This document shows positions 11,869-25,347 of a stretch of DNA of 64,000 bases, in pieces. Source of the DNA: Aristolochia californica (lineage: Eukaryota; Streptophyta; Magnoliopsida; Piperales; Aristolochiaceae). Positions within the stretch are counted from its first letter, which is position 1. The number at the start of each line of letters is the position of its first letter. The notes under the pieces are model-generated. The model saw nothing but the letters and a program-made list of their open reading frames with translations, was not told the DNA's origin and ran no database searches. The position numbers and the translations under genes were made by a program. The stretch is from positions 21,110,908 to 21,174,907 of the forward strand of contig JARWKL010000002.1 in assembly GCA_029961685.1 (NCBI GenBank), written 5' to 3'.

Positions 11869-14800
11869 TTTTTGCACACATGAACTCTAAAATTTTCATT
11901 TTGTTGCGATCTTATATCTTTCTTGTTTACAACAAAAAATGTGAGAGTGAAAACTCAAGTTTGGATCTTAAAAAATAAAAATTTGAACATCCAAAATGGA
12001 AATTCACAAATGCTGAGAGAGATAATTCCGAAATGTATTTATGATTTTTAAGGATAGGCAAAAAGTTGGTTGTTTGGCTCGGGTAAATAACCAACCACTT
12101 GAGAATTTAATTTTTTTTTCTCCCCCTAATTTTTGGATCACTAGGCCACTTCCATCCTCAACATGTTTGTGGCAAGCACATCCACCACACTTAAAGCATG
12201 TTGGGATTAGTAAGAAGTCTCTTTCCTATAAAATTCCACCAAGCTATTATTAGGGGGTTGTACAAGTGGAATTTTCCAAACATGGATTTTGGAGTTAATT
12301 TTTAGTGCGTGAAATAATTTTCTATTTATTATAGTTTTCAAATATTTTTGCACACATGAACTCTAAAATTTTCATTTCATAGCGATCTTATATCTTTTTA
12401 GTTTACGAGGAAAAAAGGGAGAGAGAAAACTCAAGATTGGATATGAAAAAAAAAAATTTGAACATCCAAAATGGAAATTCACAAATGCTAAGAGAGATAA
12501 TTCCAAAAAGTATTTGTGATTTTTAAGGATAGGCAAAAAGTGGGTTGTTTGGCTCTGGTAAATATCCAACCACTTGAGAATTAAATTTTTTCTTCTCCCC
12601 CTAATTTTTGGATCACTAGGCCACTTGCATCCTCAACATGCTTGTGGCATGCACATCCACCACACTTAAAGCATGTTGCGATCAGTTAGATGTCTCTTTC
12701 CTATAAAATTCCACCAAGCTATTATTAGAGGGTTGTACTTGTGGAATTTCCCAAACTTGGATTTTGGACTTAATTTTTAGTGCGTGAAATATTTTTTTAT
12801 TTATTATAGTTTTCAAATTTTTTTGCACACATGAACTCTAAAATTTTCATTTTGTTGCGATCTTATATCTTTTTAGTTTACGAGGAAAATGGAAGAGAGA
12901 AAACTCAAGTATGGATCTGAAAAAAAAAAAATTTGAACATCCAAAATGGAAATGCACAAATGCTGAGAGAGATAATTCCAAAAAGTATCTGTGATTTTTA
13001 AGGATAGGCAAAAAGTGGATTTGTTTGGCTCTGGTAAATATCCAACCACTTGAGAATTTAATTTTTTCTACTCCCCCTAATTTTTGGATCAGTAGGCCAC
13101 TTGTATCCTCAACATGCTTGTGGCATGCACATCCACCACACTTAAAGCATGTTGGGATCAGTTAGAAGCCTCTTTCCTATAAAATTCCACCAAGCTATTA
13201 TTAGGGGGTTGTACAAGTGGAATTTCCCAAACATGGATTTTTGTGTTCATTTTTAGTGCGTGAAATAATTTTCAATTTATTATAGTTTTCAAATTTTTTT
13301 GCACATGAACTCTTAAATTTTCATTTTGTTGCGATCTTATATCTTTTTTGTTTACGAGGACAAATGGGAGAGTGAAAACTCAAGTTTCGATCTAAAAAAA
13401 AAAAAAATTTGAACATCCAAAATGGAAATGCACAAATGCTGAGAGTGATAATTCCAAAAAGTATCTGTGATTTTTAAGGATAGGCAAAAAGCGGGTTGTT
13501 TGGCTCTGGTAAAAATCCAACTACTTGAGAATTTAATTTTTTCTACTCCCTCTAATTTTTGGATCACTTGGCCACTTGCATCCTCACCATGCTTTTGGCA
13601 TGCACATCCACCGCACTTAAAGCAAGTTGGGATCAGTTAGAAGTCTCTTTCCAATAAAATTCCACCAAGCTTTTATTAGGGGGTTGTACTAGTGGAATTT
13701 CCCAAACATGAATTTTGGGGTTCATTTTTAGTGCGTGAAATAATTTTCTCTTTATTATAGTTTTCATATTTTTTTGCACATGAACTCTAAAATTTTCATT
13801 TTGTTGCGATCTTATATCTTTTTTGTTTACGAGGAAAAGTAGGAGAGTGAAAACTCAAGTTTAGATCTGAAAAAAAAAAATTTGAACATCTAAAATGGAA
13901 ATGCACAAATGCTGAGAGAGATAATTCCAAAAAGTAACTATGATTTTTAAGGATAGCCAAAAAGTGGGTTGTTTCGCTCTGGTAAATATCCAACCAGTTG
14001 AGAATTTAATTTTTTCTTCTCCCCCAAACTTTTGGACTACAAGGGCACTTGCATCCTCAACATGCTTGAGGCATGCACATCCACCACACTTACGGCATGT
14101 TGGGATTAGTTAGAAGTCTCTTTCCTATAAAATTCCACCAAGCTATTATTAGGGGGTTGTACTAGTGGAATTTCCCAAACATGGATTTTGGGGTTCATTT
14201 TTAGTGCGTAAAATAATTTTCTATTTATTATAGTTTTCAAATTTTTTTTCGCACTTGAACTCTAAAATTTTCATTTTGTTGCGATCTTATATCTTTTTTG
14301 TTTACGAGGAAAAATGGGAGAGTGGAAACTCAGGTTTGGATCTGAAAAAAAATTATTTGAACATCCAAAATGGAAATGCACAAATGCTGAGAGAGATAAT
14401 GCCAAAAAGTATATGTGATTTTTAAGGATAGGCAAAAAGTGGGTTGTTTGGCTCTGGTTAATTTCCAACCACTTGAGAATTTAACTTTTTTCTACTCCCC
14501 CTAATTTTTGGACCACTAGGCCACTTGCATCCTCAACATGCTTGTAGCATGCACATCCACTACACTTAAAGCATGTTGGGATCTGTTAGAAGTCTCTTTC
14601 CTATAAAATTGCACCAAGCTATTATTAGGGGGTTACACTAGTGGAATTTCCCAAACATGGATTTTGGGGTTCATTTTTAGTGCGTGAAATAATTTTCTAT
14701 TTATTATAGTTCTCAAATTTTTTTGCACACATAAACACTAAAATTTTCATTTTGTTGCGATCTGATATCTTTTTAGTTTACGAGGAAAAATGGGATAGTT

Positions 14801-15429
14801 AAAATTCAAGTTAGGATCTGAAAAAAAAAAATTTTGAACAACCAAAATGGAAATGTACAAATGCTGAGAGAGATAATTCCAAAAAGTATCTGTGATTTTT
14901 AAGGATTGGCAAAAAGTGGGTTTGTTTGGCTCTGGTAAATATCCAACCACTTGAAAATTTTATTTTTTCTTCTCCCCCTAATTTTTTGATGACTAGGCCA
15001 CTTGCATCCTCAACATGCTTGTGGCATGCACATCCACCACACTTAAAGCATGTTGGGATCAGTTAGAAGTCTCTTTCCTATAAAATTCCACCAAGCTATT
15101 ATTAGGGGGTTGTACTAGTGGAATTTCCCAAACATGGATTTTGGGGTTCATTTTTAGTCCGTGAAATAATTTTCTATTTATTATAGTTTTCAAAGTTTTT
15201 TGCACACATGAACTCTAAAATTTTCATTTTGTTGCGATCTTATATCTTTTTTGTTTACGAGGAAAAATAGGAGAGTGGAAAGTCAAGTTTGGATCTGAAA
15301 GTAAAAAATTTGAACATCCAAAATGGAAATGCACAAATGCTGAGAGAGATAATTCCAAAAAGTATTTGTGATTTTTAAGGATAGGTGAAAACTGGGTTGT
15401 TTGGCTCTGGTAAATATCCAACCACTTGA

Positions 15430-18290
15430 GAATTTAACTTTTTCTACTCCCCCTAATTTTTGGACCACTAGGCCACTTGCATCATCAACATGCTTGTGGC
15501 ATGCACATCCACCATACTTAAAGCATGTTGGGATCAGTTAGAAGTCTCTTTCCTATAAAATTCCACCAAGTTATTATTAGGGGGTTGTACTAGTGGAATT
15601 TTCCAAACAAGGATTTTGAAGTTCAATTTTAGTGCGTGAAATAATTTTCTATTTATTTTAGTTTTCAAATTTTTTTGCACACATGAAGTCTAAAATTTTC
15701 ATTTTGTTGCGATCTTATATCTTTTTTGTTTACGAGGAAAAATGGGAGAGTGGAAACACAAGTTTGGATCTGAAAAAAAAAAAAATTTGAACATCCAAAT
15801 TGGAAGTGCACAAATGCAGAGAGAGATAATTCTAAAAAGAATCTGTGATTTTTAAGGATAGGCAAACAGTGGGTTCTTTGGCTCTGGTAAATATCCAACC
15901 ACTTGAGAATTTAACTTTTTCTACTCCCCCTAATTTTTGGATCACTAGGCTATTTGCATCCTCAACATGCTTGTGGCATCCACATCCACCACACTTAAAG
16001 CATGTTGGGGTCAGTTAGAAGACTCTTTCCTACAAAATTCCACCAAGCTATTATTAGGGGGTTGTACTAGTGGAATTTCCCAAACATGGATTTTGGGGTC
16101 ATTTTTAGTGCGTGAAATAATTTTCTATTTATTTAAATTTTTTTCACACATGAACGCTAAAATTTTCATTTTGTTACGATCTTATATCTTTTTTGTTTAC
16201 GAGGAAAAATGGGAGAGTGGAAACTCAAGTTTGGATCTGAAAAAAAAATTTGAACAACCAAAATGGAAATGCACAAATGCTAAGAGAGATAATTCCAAAA
16301 AGTATCTGTGATTTTTAAGGATAGGCAAAAGTGGGTTGTTTGGCTCTGGTAAATATCGACCCACTTGAGAATTTAACTTTTTCTACTCCCCCTAATTTTT
16401 TGATCACTAGGCCACTTGTATCCTCAACATGCTTGTGGCATGCACATCCACCACACTTAAAGCATGTTGGGATCAGTTAGATGTCTCTTATCTATAAAAT
16501 TCCACCAAGCTATTATTAGGGGGTTGTACTAGTGGAATTTCCCAAACATGGATTTTGGGGTTCATTTTTAGTGTGTGAAATAATTTCCTATTTATTATAG
16601 TTTTCAAATTTTTTTGCACAGATAAAGTCTAAAATTTTCATTTTGTTGCGATCTTATATCTTTTTTGTTTACGAGGAAAAATGGGAGAGAGGAAACTCAA
16701 GTTTGGATCTGAAAAAAAAAATTTGAACATCCAAAATGGAAATTGCACAAATGCTGAGAGACATAATTCCAAAAAGTATCTGTGGATTTTAAGGATAGGC
16801 AAAAATTTGGTTGTTTGGCTCTGGTAAATATACAACCACTTGAGAATTTAACTTTTTCTACTCCCCCTAATTTTTGGACCACTAAGCCACTTGCATCCTC
16901 TACATGCTTGTGGCATGCACATCCACCACAATTAAAGCTTGTTGGGATCAGTTAGAAAAGTCTTTCCTATAAAATTTCACCAAGCTATTATTAGGGGTTT
17001 GTACAAGTGGAATTTCCCAGACATGGATATTGGGGTTCATTTTTAGTGCATGAAATAATTTTCTATTTATTATAGTTTTCAAATTTTTTTACACACATGA
17101 ACTCTAAAATTTTCATTTTGTTGCCATCTTATATCTTTTTAGTGTACGAGGAAAAATACGAGAGTGGAAACTCAAGTTTGGATCTGAAAAAAAAAATTTG
17201 AACATCCAAAATGGAAATGCACAAATGTTGAGAGAGATAATTCCAAAAAGTATCTATGATTTTAAGGATAGGCAAAAAGTGGGTTGTTTAGCTATGGTAA
17301 ATATCCAACCACTTGAGAATTCAACTTTTTCTACTCCCCCTAATTTTTTGACCACTAGGCCAGTTGCATCCTCTACATGCTTGTGGCATGCACATCCACC
17401 ACACTTAAAGAATGTTGGGATCAGTTAAAGTCTCTTTCCTATAAAATTCCACCAAGCTATTATTAGGGGGTTGTACTAGTGGAATTTCCCAAACATGGAT
17501 TTTGGGGTTCATTTTTAGTGCGTGAAATAATTTTCTATTTATTATAGTTTTAAAATTTTTTTGCACACATGAACTCTAAAATTTTCATTTTGTTGTGATC
17601 TTATATCTTTTTTGTTTACGAGGAAAAATGGGAGAGTGGAAACTCAAGTTTGGATCTGAAAAAAAAATTTGAACATCCAAAATGGAAATGCACAAATTCT
17701 GAGAGAGATAATTTCAAAAAGTATCCGTGATTTTTAAGGATAGGAAAAAAGTGGGTTGTTTGGCTCCGGTAAATATCCAACCACTTGAGAATTTAACTTT
17801 TTCTACTCCCCCTAAATTTTTTACCACTAGGCCACTTGCATCCTCAACATGCTTGTGGCATGCATATCCACCACACTTAAAGCATGTTGGGATCTGTTAG
17901 AAGTCTCTTTCCTAAAAAATTCCACCAAGCTATTATTAGGGGGTTGTACTAGTGGAATTTCCCAAACATGGATTTTGGGGTTCATTTTTAGTGCGTATAA
18001 TAATTTTCTATTTATTATAGTTTTCAATTTTTTTTGCACACATGAACTCTAAAATTTCCATTTTGTTACGATCTTATATCTTTTTGGATTACAAGGAAAA
18101 ATGGGAGAGTGGAAACTCAAGTTTGGATCTGAAAAAAAAAAAAATTTGAACATCCAAAATGGAAATGCACAAATGCTGAGAGTGATAATTCATAAAAGTA
18201 TCTGTGATTTTTAAGGATAGGCAAAAACTGGGTTGTTTGGCTCTGGTAAATATCCAACCACTTGAGAATTTAACATTTTCTACTCCCCCT
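15430..18290 (+). repeat. Local family A subtype block (seven consecutive monomers)
   Basis: Monomers from about 15436 to 18270 share 'ttaactttttctac' (or a close variant) in place of the array-wide 'ttaattttttctac', and most carry 'gtggaaactcaag'. Flanking monomers to the right return to the common form at about 18750. The contiguous run suggests local homogenisation or amplification of one variant monomer. A single earlier copy near 14482 has a similar change. Confidence 0.6.
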
Positions 18291-19819
18291 AATTTTTGGA
18301 TCACTAGGCCACTTGCATCCTCAACATGCTTGTGGCATGCACATCCACCACACTTAAACCATGTTGGGATCAATTAGAAATCAATTTCCTATAAAATTCC
18401 ACCAAGTTATTATTAGGGGGTTGTACTAGTGGAATTTCCCAAACATGGATTTTGGGATTCATTTTTAGTGAGTGAAATAATTTTCTATTTATTATAGTTT
18501 TCAAATTTTTTTGCACACATGAACTCTAAAATTTTTATTTTGTTGCGATCTTATATCTTTTTGATTTACGAGGAAAAATGGGAGAGTGGAAACTCAAGTT
18601 TTGATCTTAAAAAAAAAAAATTTGTACATCCAAAATGGAAATGCACAAATGCTGAGAGAGATAATTCTAAAAAGTATCTGTGATTTTTAAGGATAGGCAA
18701 AAAGTGGGTTGTTTGGCTCAGGTAAATATCCAACCACTTGAGAATTTAATTTTTTCTACTCCCCCTAATTTTTGGATCACTAGGCCACTTGCATCCTCAA
18801 CATGCTTGTGGCATGCACGTCCACCACAATTAAAGCATGTTGGGATCAGTTAGAAGTCTCTTTCCTATAAAATTCCACCAAGCTATTATTAGGGGGTTGT
18901 ACTAGTGGAATTTCCCATACATGGATTTTGGGGTTCATTTTTAGTGCGTGAAATAATTTTCTATTTATTATAGTTTTCATATTTTTTTGCACACATGAAC
19001 TCTAAAATTTTCATTTTGTAGCTATCTTATATCTTTTTTGTTGACGAGGAAAAATGGGAGAGTGAAGACTCAAGTTTGGATCTGAAAAAAAAATTTTGAA
19101 CATAAAAAATGGAAATGCACAAATGCTGAGAGAGATAATTCAAAAAAGTATATGTGATTTTTAAGGATTGGCAAAAAGTGGGTTGTTTGGCTCGGGTAAA
19201 TATCCAACTACTTGAGAATTTAATTTTTCCTACTCCCTCTTATTTTTGGATCACTAGGCCACTTGCATCCTCAACATGCTTTTGGCATGCACATCCACCA
19301 CACTTAAAGCATGTTGGGATCAGTTAGAAGTCTCTTTCTTATAAAATTCCACCAAGCTATTATTAGGGGGTTGTACTAGTGGAATTTCCCAAACCTGGAT
19401 TTTGGGGTTCATTTTTTGTGCTTGAAATAATTTTCTATTTATTATAATTTTCAAATTTTTTTGCACATGAACTCTAAAATTTTCATTTTGTTGCGATCTT
19501 ATATCTTTTTTGTTTACGAGGAAAAATGGGAGAGTGAAAACTCAAGTTTGGATCTAAAAAAAAAAAAATTTTGAACATCCAAAATGGAAATCTGAGAGAG
19601 ATAATTCCAAAAGTATCTGTGATTTTTAAGGATAGGAAAAAAGTGGGTTGTTTCGCTGTGGTAAATATCCAACCACTTGAGAATTTATGTTTTTCTACTC
19701 CCCCTAATTTTTTGACCACTAGGCCACTTGCATCCTCAACATGCTTGTGGCATGCACATCTACCACACTTAAAGCATGTGGGGATCAGTTAGAAGTCTCT
19801 TTCCTATAAAATTCCACCA

Positions 19820-20219
19820 AGCTATTATTAGGGGGATGTACTAGTGGAATTTCCCAAACATGGATAAAAAAACTTTGGTGTTCTTTTTTAGTGCGTGAAA
19901 TAATTTTCTTCACTTACATTTATTATAGTTTCCAATTTTTTGCATACATAAACTCCAAATTTTTCATTTTATTGTGATCTATTTGCCATATATTGTTTTT
20001 AGAGAAAACGAGGAGAGTGAAAACTAAAGTTTGCATTTGGAAAAAAATTGAACATCCAAAATGGAAGTGCACAAATGCTGAGAGAGATAATTCCAAAAAG
20101 TATCTGTGATTTTTATGGATTGTGAACAGTTTTAGTTTTTTTTATATTAGGTTTTGCAATCACCAGAAGAGGGGACAAGGGGGAGGGGGGGGGCGGGGGC
20201 GGTACTGTTTCGTCTTCAA
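19820..20219 (+). repeat. Junction between satellite families A and B: hybrid, truncated unit
   Basis: Up to about 19863 the sequence is family A ('ctattattaggggg', 'aatttcccaaacatgg'). From about 19866 it is family B ('aaaactttggtgttc', then 'cacttacatttattatag'). The unit enters the B-specific segment ('ttttgcaatcaccagaag' near 20153) and a G-rich tract (20171-20202). It then jumps directly to 'cttcaacatgtttcagg' at 20214, so the rest of the B-only segment and the following quarter of the monomer are missing. The whole hybrid spans about 480 bp between phase markers (19739 and 20219), coincidentally close to an A monomer. Confidence 0.85.
20171..20202 (+). repeat. G-rich tract at the A/B junction
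   Basis: This is an interrupted run of G blocks (GGGG, GGGGG, nine G, GGGGG, GG) on the + strand, at the position where B monomers carry their G-run. It is followed immediately by the truncation junction. Four or more G-blocks fit the general pattern for a G-quadruplex, which is inference from the pattern only. Confidence 0.8.
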
Positions 20220-21500
20220 CATGTTTCAGGCTTGCATATCCACCACATTTAAAACATGTTAGGATCAATTAGAAATCTCATTCTTATAAAATTCCACCAA
20301 GCTATTAGTGGTTGTACTAGTGAAATTTCCCAAACATGGATAACAAAACTTTGGTGTTCATTTTTTGTGCGTGAAATAATTTTCTTCACTTTATTATAGT
20401 TATCAATTTTTTGCATACATAAACTCTAAAATTTTCATTTTGTTGTGATATATTTGCCTTAACGTTTTGTTTACGTGAAAATTGGGAGTGGGAAAATTCA
20501 AGTTTGGATTTGAAAAAAAACTGAACATCCAAAATGGAAATACACAAAAGTTGAGAGAGATAATTCCAAATAGTATCTGTAATTTTAAGGATAGCAAAAT
20601 CTTTTAGTTTTTTATATATTAGGTTTTGCAATCTTCGGAAGAGGGGGTGAGGCCATTTCTAACAAAAATTATCGCCGTTACACATCATTAATCAATCAAA
20701 ATATTTACGATGATCTATGATTGTTAGGTCCGTTTTTGGTAAAATAGGAAAAAAGTGGGTTGTTTGGCACTGGTAAATATCCCACTGCACGTTCACTTGA
20801 GAATTTAATTTTTCTTTTTCTCGAATTTTTTTGATCATTAGGTCATTTGTATATCCACCACATGTTTCAGGCTTGCATATCCACCACATTTAAAACATGT
20901 TAGGATCAATTAGAAATCTCATTCTTATAAAATTCCACCAAGCTATTAGTGGTTGTACTAGTGAAATTTCCCAAACATGGATAACAAAACTTTGGTGTTC
21001 ATTTTTTGTGCGTGAAATAATTTTCTTCACTTTATTATAGTTATCAATTTTTTGCATACATAAACTCTAAAATTTTCATTTTGTTGTGATATATTTGCCT
21101 TAACGTTTTGTTTACGTGAAAATTGGGAGTGGGAAAATTCAAGTTTGGATTTGAAAAAAAACTGAACATTCAAAATGGAAATACACAAAAGTTGAGAGAG
21201 ATAATTCCAAATAGTATCTGTAATTTTAAGGATAGCAAAATCTTTTAGTTTTTTATATATTAGGTTTTGCAATCATCGGAAGAGGGGGTGAGGCCATTTC
21301 TAACAAAAATTATCGCCGTTACACATCATTAATCAATCAAAATATTTACGATGATCTATGATTGTTAGGTCCGTTTTTGGTAAAATAGGAAAAAAATGGG
21401 TTGTTTGGCACTGGTAAATATCCCACTGCACGTTCACTTGAGAATTTAATTTTTTCTTTTCCTCGAATTTTTTTGATCATTAGGTCATTTGTATCTTCAA
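20220..21500 (+). repeat. Near-identical tandem pair of 640-bp B monomers
   Basis: Units 20220-20860 and 20861-21500 are almost the same. Visible differences are a few substitutions ('gaacatcc' versus 'gaacattc', 'atcttcgg' versus 'atcatcgg', 'aaaaaagtggg' versus 'aaaaaatggg') and T-run changes. Both lack about 30 bp between the G-run and 'tcatttctaac' ('gtgaggccatttctaac'), that is, the 'actgagtgttgactccc' block. The shared deletion and high identity point to a recent one-unit duplication. Confidence 0.85.
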
Positions 21501-23546
21501 CATGTTTCAGGCATGAATATCCACCACATTTAAAACATGTTAGGATCAATTAGAAACCTCTTTCTTATAAAATTGCACCAAGCTATTAGTGGTTGTACTA
21601 GTGGAATTTCCCAAACATGGATAACAAAACGTTGGTGTTCATTTTTAGTGCATGAAATAATTTATTTCACTTAAATTTATTATAGTTTTCAATTTTTTGC
21701 AAATATAAACTCTAAAATATAATTTTGTTGTGATCAATTTGCCTTATCTTTTTGTTTACGAGAAAATTGGGAGAGTAAAAACTCAAGTTTGGATTTGAAA
21801 AAAAATTTTACATCCAAAATGGAAATGCACAAATGCTTAGAGAGATAATTCCAAAAAGTATCTGTGGTTTTTAAGGGTTGTAAACTGTTTTAGTTTTTTG
21901 TATATTTGGTTTTGCAATCATCAGATTAGTCGGACGAGGCATTTTTAACTGAGTGTTGAATCCCAAACCATAAGTCATTTCAAAAAAAAAATTAGAGTCA
22001 TTAAACATCATTAATAGATCAAAACATTTATGATGATCTATGATTGTTAGGTACACTTTTTGTAAAATAGGCAAAAAATGGGTTGTTTGGCTCAGGTAAA
22101 TATCCCACCGCACGTTAACTTGAGAATTTAATTTTTTCTATTCCTTGAAAATTTTGGATCATTAAGTCATTTGCATCTTCAACAAGTTTTAGGCATGCAT
22201 ATCCACCACATTTAAAACATGTTAGGATCAATTATAAATCTCATTCTTATCAAATTCCACCAAGCTATTAGTGGTTGTACTAGTGGAATTTCCCAAACAT
22301 GGATAACAAAACTTTGGTGTTCATTTTTTGTGCGTGAAATAATTTTCTTCACTTACATTTATTATAGTTATCAATTTTTTGCATACATAAACCCTAAAAT
22401 TTTTCATTTTGTTGTGATATATTTGCCTTAATGTTTTGTTTACGCGAAAATTGGGAGTGGGAAAACTCTAGTTTGGATTTGAAAAAAAATTGAACATCCA
22501 AAATGGAAATACACAAAAGTCTAGAGAGATAATTCCAAATAGTATCTGTAATTTTAAGGATAGCAAAATCTTTTAGTTTTTTATATATTAGGTTTTGCAA
22601 TCTTCGGAAGACAGGGCGAGGCATTTTTAACTAAGTGTTGACTCCTGAACTATAAGTCATTTCTAACAAAAATTATCGCCATTACACATCATTAATCAAT
22701 CAAAATATTTATGATGATCTATGATTGTTAGGTCCGCTTTTTGTAAAAAAGGCAAAAAGTGGGTTGTTTGGCACTAGTAAATATCTAATTGCACATTAAC
22801 TTGGGAATTTAATTTTTTCTTTTCCTCAAAATTTTTTGATCATTAGGTCATTTGCATCTTCAACATGTTTCAGGCATGAATATCTACCACATTCAACACA
22901 TGTTAGGATCAATTAGAAACCTCTTTCTTATAAAATTCCACCAAGCTATTAGTGGTTGTACTAGTGGAATTTCCCAAACATGGATAACAAAACTTTGGTG
23001 TTCATTTTTAGTGCATGAAATAATTTATTTCACTTAAATTTATTATAGTTTTCAATTTTTTGTAAATATAAACTCTAAAATATAATTTTGTTGTGATCAA
23101 TTTGCCTTATCTTTTTGTTTACGAGAAAATTGGGAGAGTAAAAACTCAAGTTTGGATTTGAAAAAAAAATGTACATCCAAAATGGAAATGCACAAATGCT
23201 ATGAGAGATAATTGCAAAAAGTATCTGTGATTTTTAAGGATTGTAAACTCTTTTAGTTTTTTATATATTTTGTTTTGCAATCATCGGATGAGCCGGGCGA
23301 GGCATTTTTAACTGAGTGTTGACTCCCAAACCATACGTCATTTCAAAAAAAACTTTATAGTCATTAAACATCATTAATAGATCAAAACATTTATGATGAT
23401 CTATGATTGTTAGGGACACTTTTTGTAAAATAGGCAAAAAGTGGGTTGTTTGGCTCTGGTAATTATCCCACCACACGTTAACTTGAGAATTTATTTTTTT
23501 CTATTCCTTGAAATTTTTGGATCATTAAGTCATTTGCATCTTCAAA
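20861..23546 (+). repeat. Two-monomer (P/Q) higher-order repeat in family B
   Basis: The monomers at 21501 and 22864 (Q) share 'tgcatgaaataatttatttc', 'ctaaaatataattttg' and 'gtgatcaatttgcc', about 1,363 bp apart. The monomers at 20861 and 22183 (P) share 'aaatctcattcttat', 'ttatagttatcaatttt', 'cttaa(c/t)gttttgtttacg' and 'aattccaaatagtatctg'. The order P-Q-P-Q indicates a dimer as the unit of duplication. The first P carries the deletion described for the 640-bp pair; the second does not. Confidence 0.7.
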
Positions 23547-25326
23547 AAGTTTTAGGCATGCATATCCACCACAATTAAAACATGTTAGGATCAATTATAA
23601 ATCTCATTCTTATCAAATTCGACAGAGCTATTAGGGGTTGTACTAGTGGAATTTCCAAACATAGATAACAAATATTTGCTGTTAATTTTTTGTGCGTGAA
23701 CTAATTTTCTTCACTTACATTTATTATATTTTTCAATTTTTTTGCATACATAAACTCTAAAATTTTTATTTTGTTGTGTTCTATTTGCTATATGTTTTTT
23801 TTACGAGAAAATTGGGAGAGTGAAAACTCAAGTTTGGATTTGAAAAAAAATTGGAACTAAACAAATTCTGAGAGAGATATTTCCAAAAAGTATCTGTGAT
23901 TTTTAAGGATTGTAAACTCCATTAGTTTTTTATATTTTAGGTTTTGCAATAATCAGAAAAAGGGGGGCAATGCATTTTTATCTTAGTTTGACTCCCCAAC
24001 CATAAGTCATTTCTAACAAAAATTATAGCCATTACACATCATTAATCGATCAAAACATTTACGATGATATAAGATTGTTAGGTCCACTTTTTGTAAATAG
24101 GCAAAAAGTGGGTTGTTGGGCTTTGGTTAATATTCCACTGCATGTTGACTTGAGATTATAATGTTTCCTACTCCTGGAAATTTTTGGATCATTAGGTCAT
24201 TTGCTTCTTCAACATGTTTAAGTCATGCATATCCACCACTTTTAAAACATGTTAGGATCACTTAGAAATCGCTTTCTTATAAAATTCCACCAAGCTATTA
24301 GGTTATACTAATGGAATTTCCCAAACATGGATGACAAAACTTTTGTGTTCATTTTTAGTGCAATATAATTTTCTTCACTTACATTTAATATAGTTTTCAA
24401 TTTTTTGCATACATAAACTCTTAATTTTCATTTTTTTGTGATCTATTTGCCTTATCTTTTCTTTTTCGAGAAAAATGGGAGAGTGAAAACTCAAGTTTGG
24501 ATTTGAAAAAAAATTGAACGTCCAAAATGGAAATGCACAAATGCTGAGAGAGATAATTCCAAAAAGTATATGTGATTTTTAAGGATTGTAAACTCTTTTA
24601 GTTTTTTTATATAATAGGTTTTGAAATCATCGGAAGATGGGGGCGAGGCATTTTTCACTGAGTGTTGACTCCCAAACCATAAGTCATGTCTGAAACACAA
24701 TTATAGCCATTACACATCATTAATCGATCAAAACATTTACGATGATCTATGATTATGAGGTCCTCTTTTTTTAAATAGGCAAAAAGTCAGTTGTTGGGCT
24801 CTAGTAAATATTCTAATGATCGATAACTTGAGAATTTAATTTTTCCAACTCCTTGAATTTTTTTGATAATTAGGTCATTTGCATATTCAACATGTTTCAG
24901 GCATACATATCCACCACATTTAAAACATGTTAGGATCAATTAGAAATCTCTTTCTTATAAAATTCCACCAAGCTATTAGGGGTTGTACTAGAGGAATTTC
25001 CCAAACATGGATAACAAAACTTTGGTCTTCATTTTAAGTGCGAGAAATAATTTTCTTCACTTACATTTATTATAGTTTTCAATTTTTTTCACACATAAAC
25101 TCTAAAATTTTCATTTTATTGTGATCTATTTGCCTTATCAGTTTGTTTACGAGAAAAATGGGAGAGTGAAAACACAAGTTTGGATTTTGAAAAAAAATTG
25201 AACATCCAAAATGGAAAGGCACAATTTCTGAGAGAGATAATTCCAAAAAGTATATGTGATTTTTAAGGATTGTAAACTCATTTAACTTTATATATATTAC
25301 GTTTTGTAATCATCGGAAGAGGGGGC

Positions 25327-25347
25327 GGGGGGGGGGGGGGGGGGGGG
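25327..25347 (+). repeat. Poly-G tract, 21 G
   Basis: This is an uninterrupted G run at the fixed G-run site of a B monomer, preceded by GGGGGC. Neighbouring monomers have 5-9 G here, so it is a local expansion. Confidence 0.9.

Larger units (their letters stand above)
1..19865 (+). repeat. Satellite family A array, ~475-bp monomer, about 42 head-to-tail copies
   Basis: This is a continuous tandem array in one orientation. Using the block 'acatgcttgtggcatgc' as a phase marker, copies lie at about 298, 774, 1244, 1719, 2193, 2667, 3141, 3614, 4088, 4564, 5038, 5513, 5990, 6467, 6943, 7418, 7893, 8371, 8843, 9319, 9795, 10270, 10745, 11219, 11693, 12161, 12636, 13112, 13587, 14060, 14536, 15013, 15488, 15965, 16427, 16902, 17375, 17847, 18324, 18800, 19274 and 19739. 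Spacings are mostly 472-478 bp, with a few short units (462, 465, 468) caused by small deletions. The window opens inside a monomer. Copies differ by scattered substitutions and by A-tract and C-tract length. No other sequence interrupts the array, and no stretch of it holds a supportable gene. I do not recognise the family. Confidence 0.97.

Noticed and set aside
15967..16311. Plus-strand open frame of 114 codons.
   Set aside because: It spans ordinary monomer blocks and exists only because this copy has a 13-bp deletion that alters the frame. Neighbouring monomers do not keep it.
1..19865. Telomere-like motif 'ttaggggg' in each monomer.
   Set aside because: It occurs once per monomer and not in tandem, so it is not telomeric repeat.
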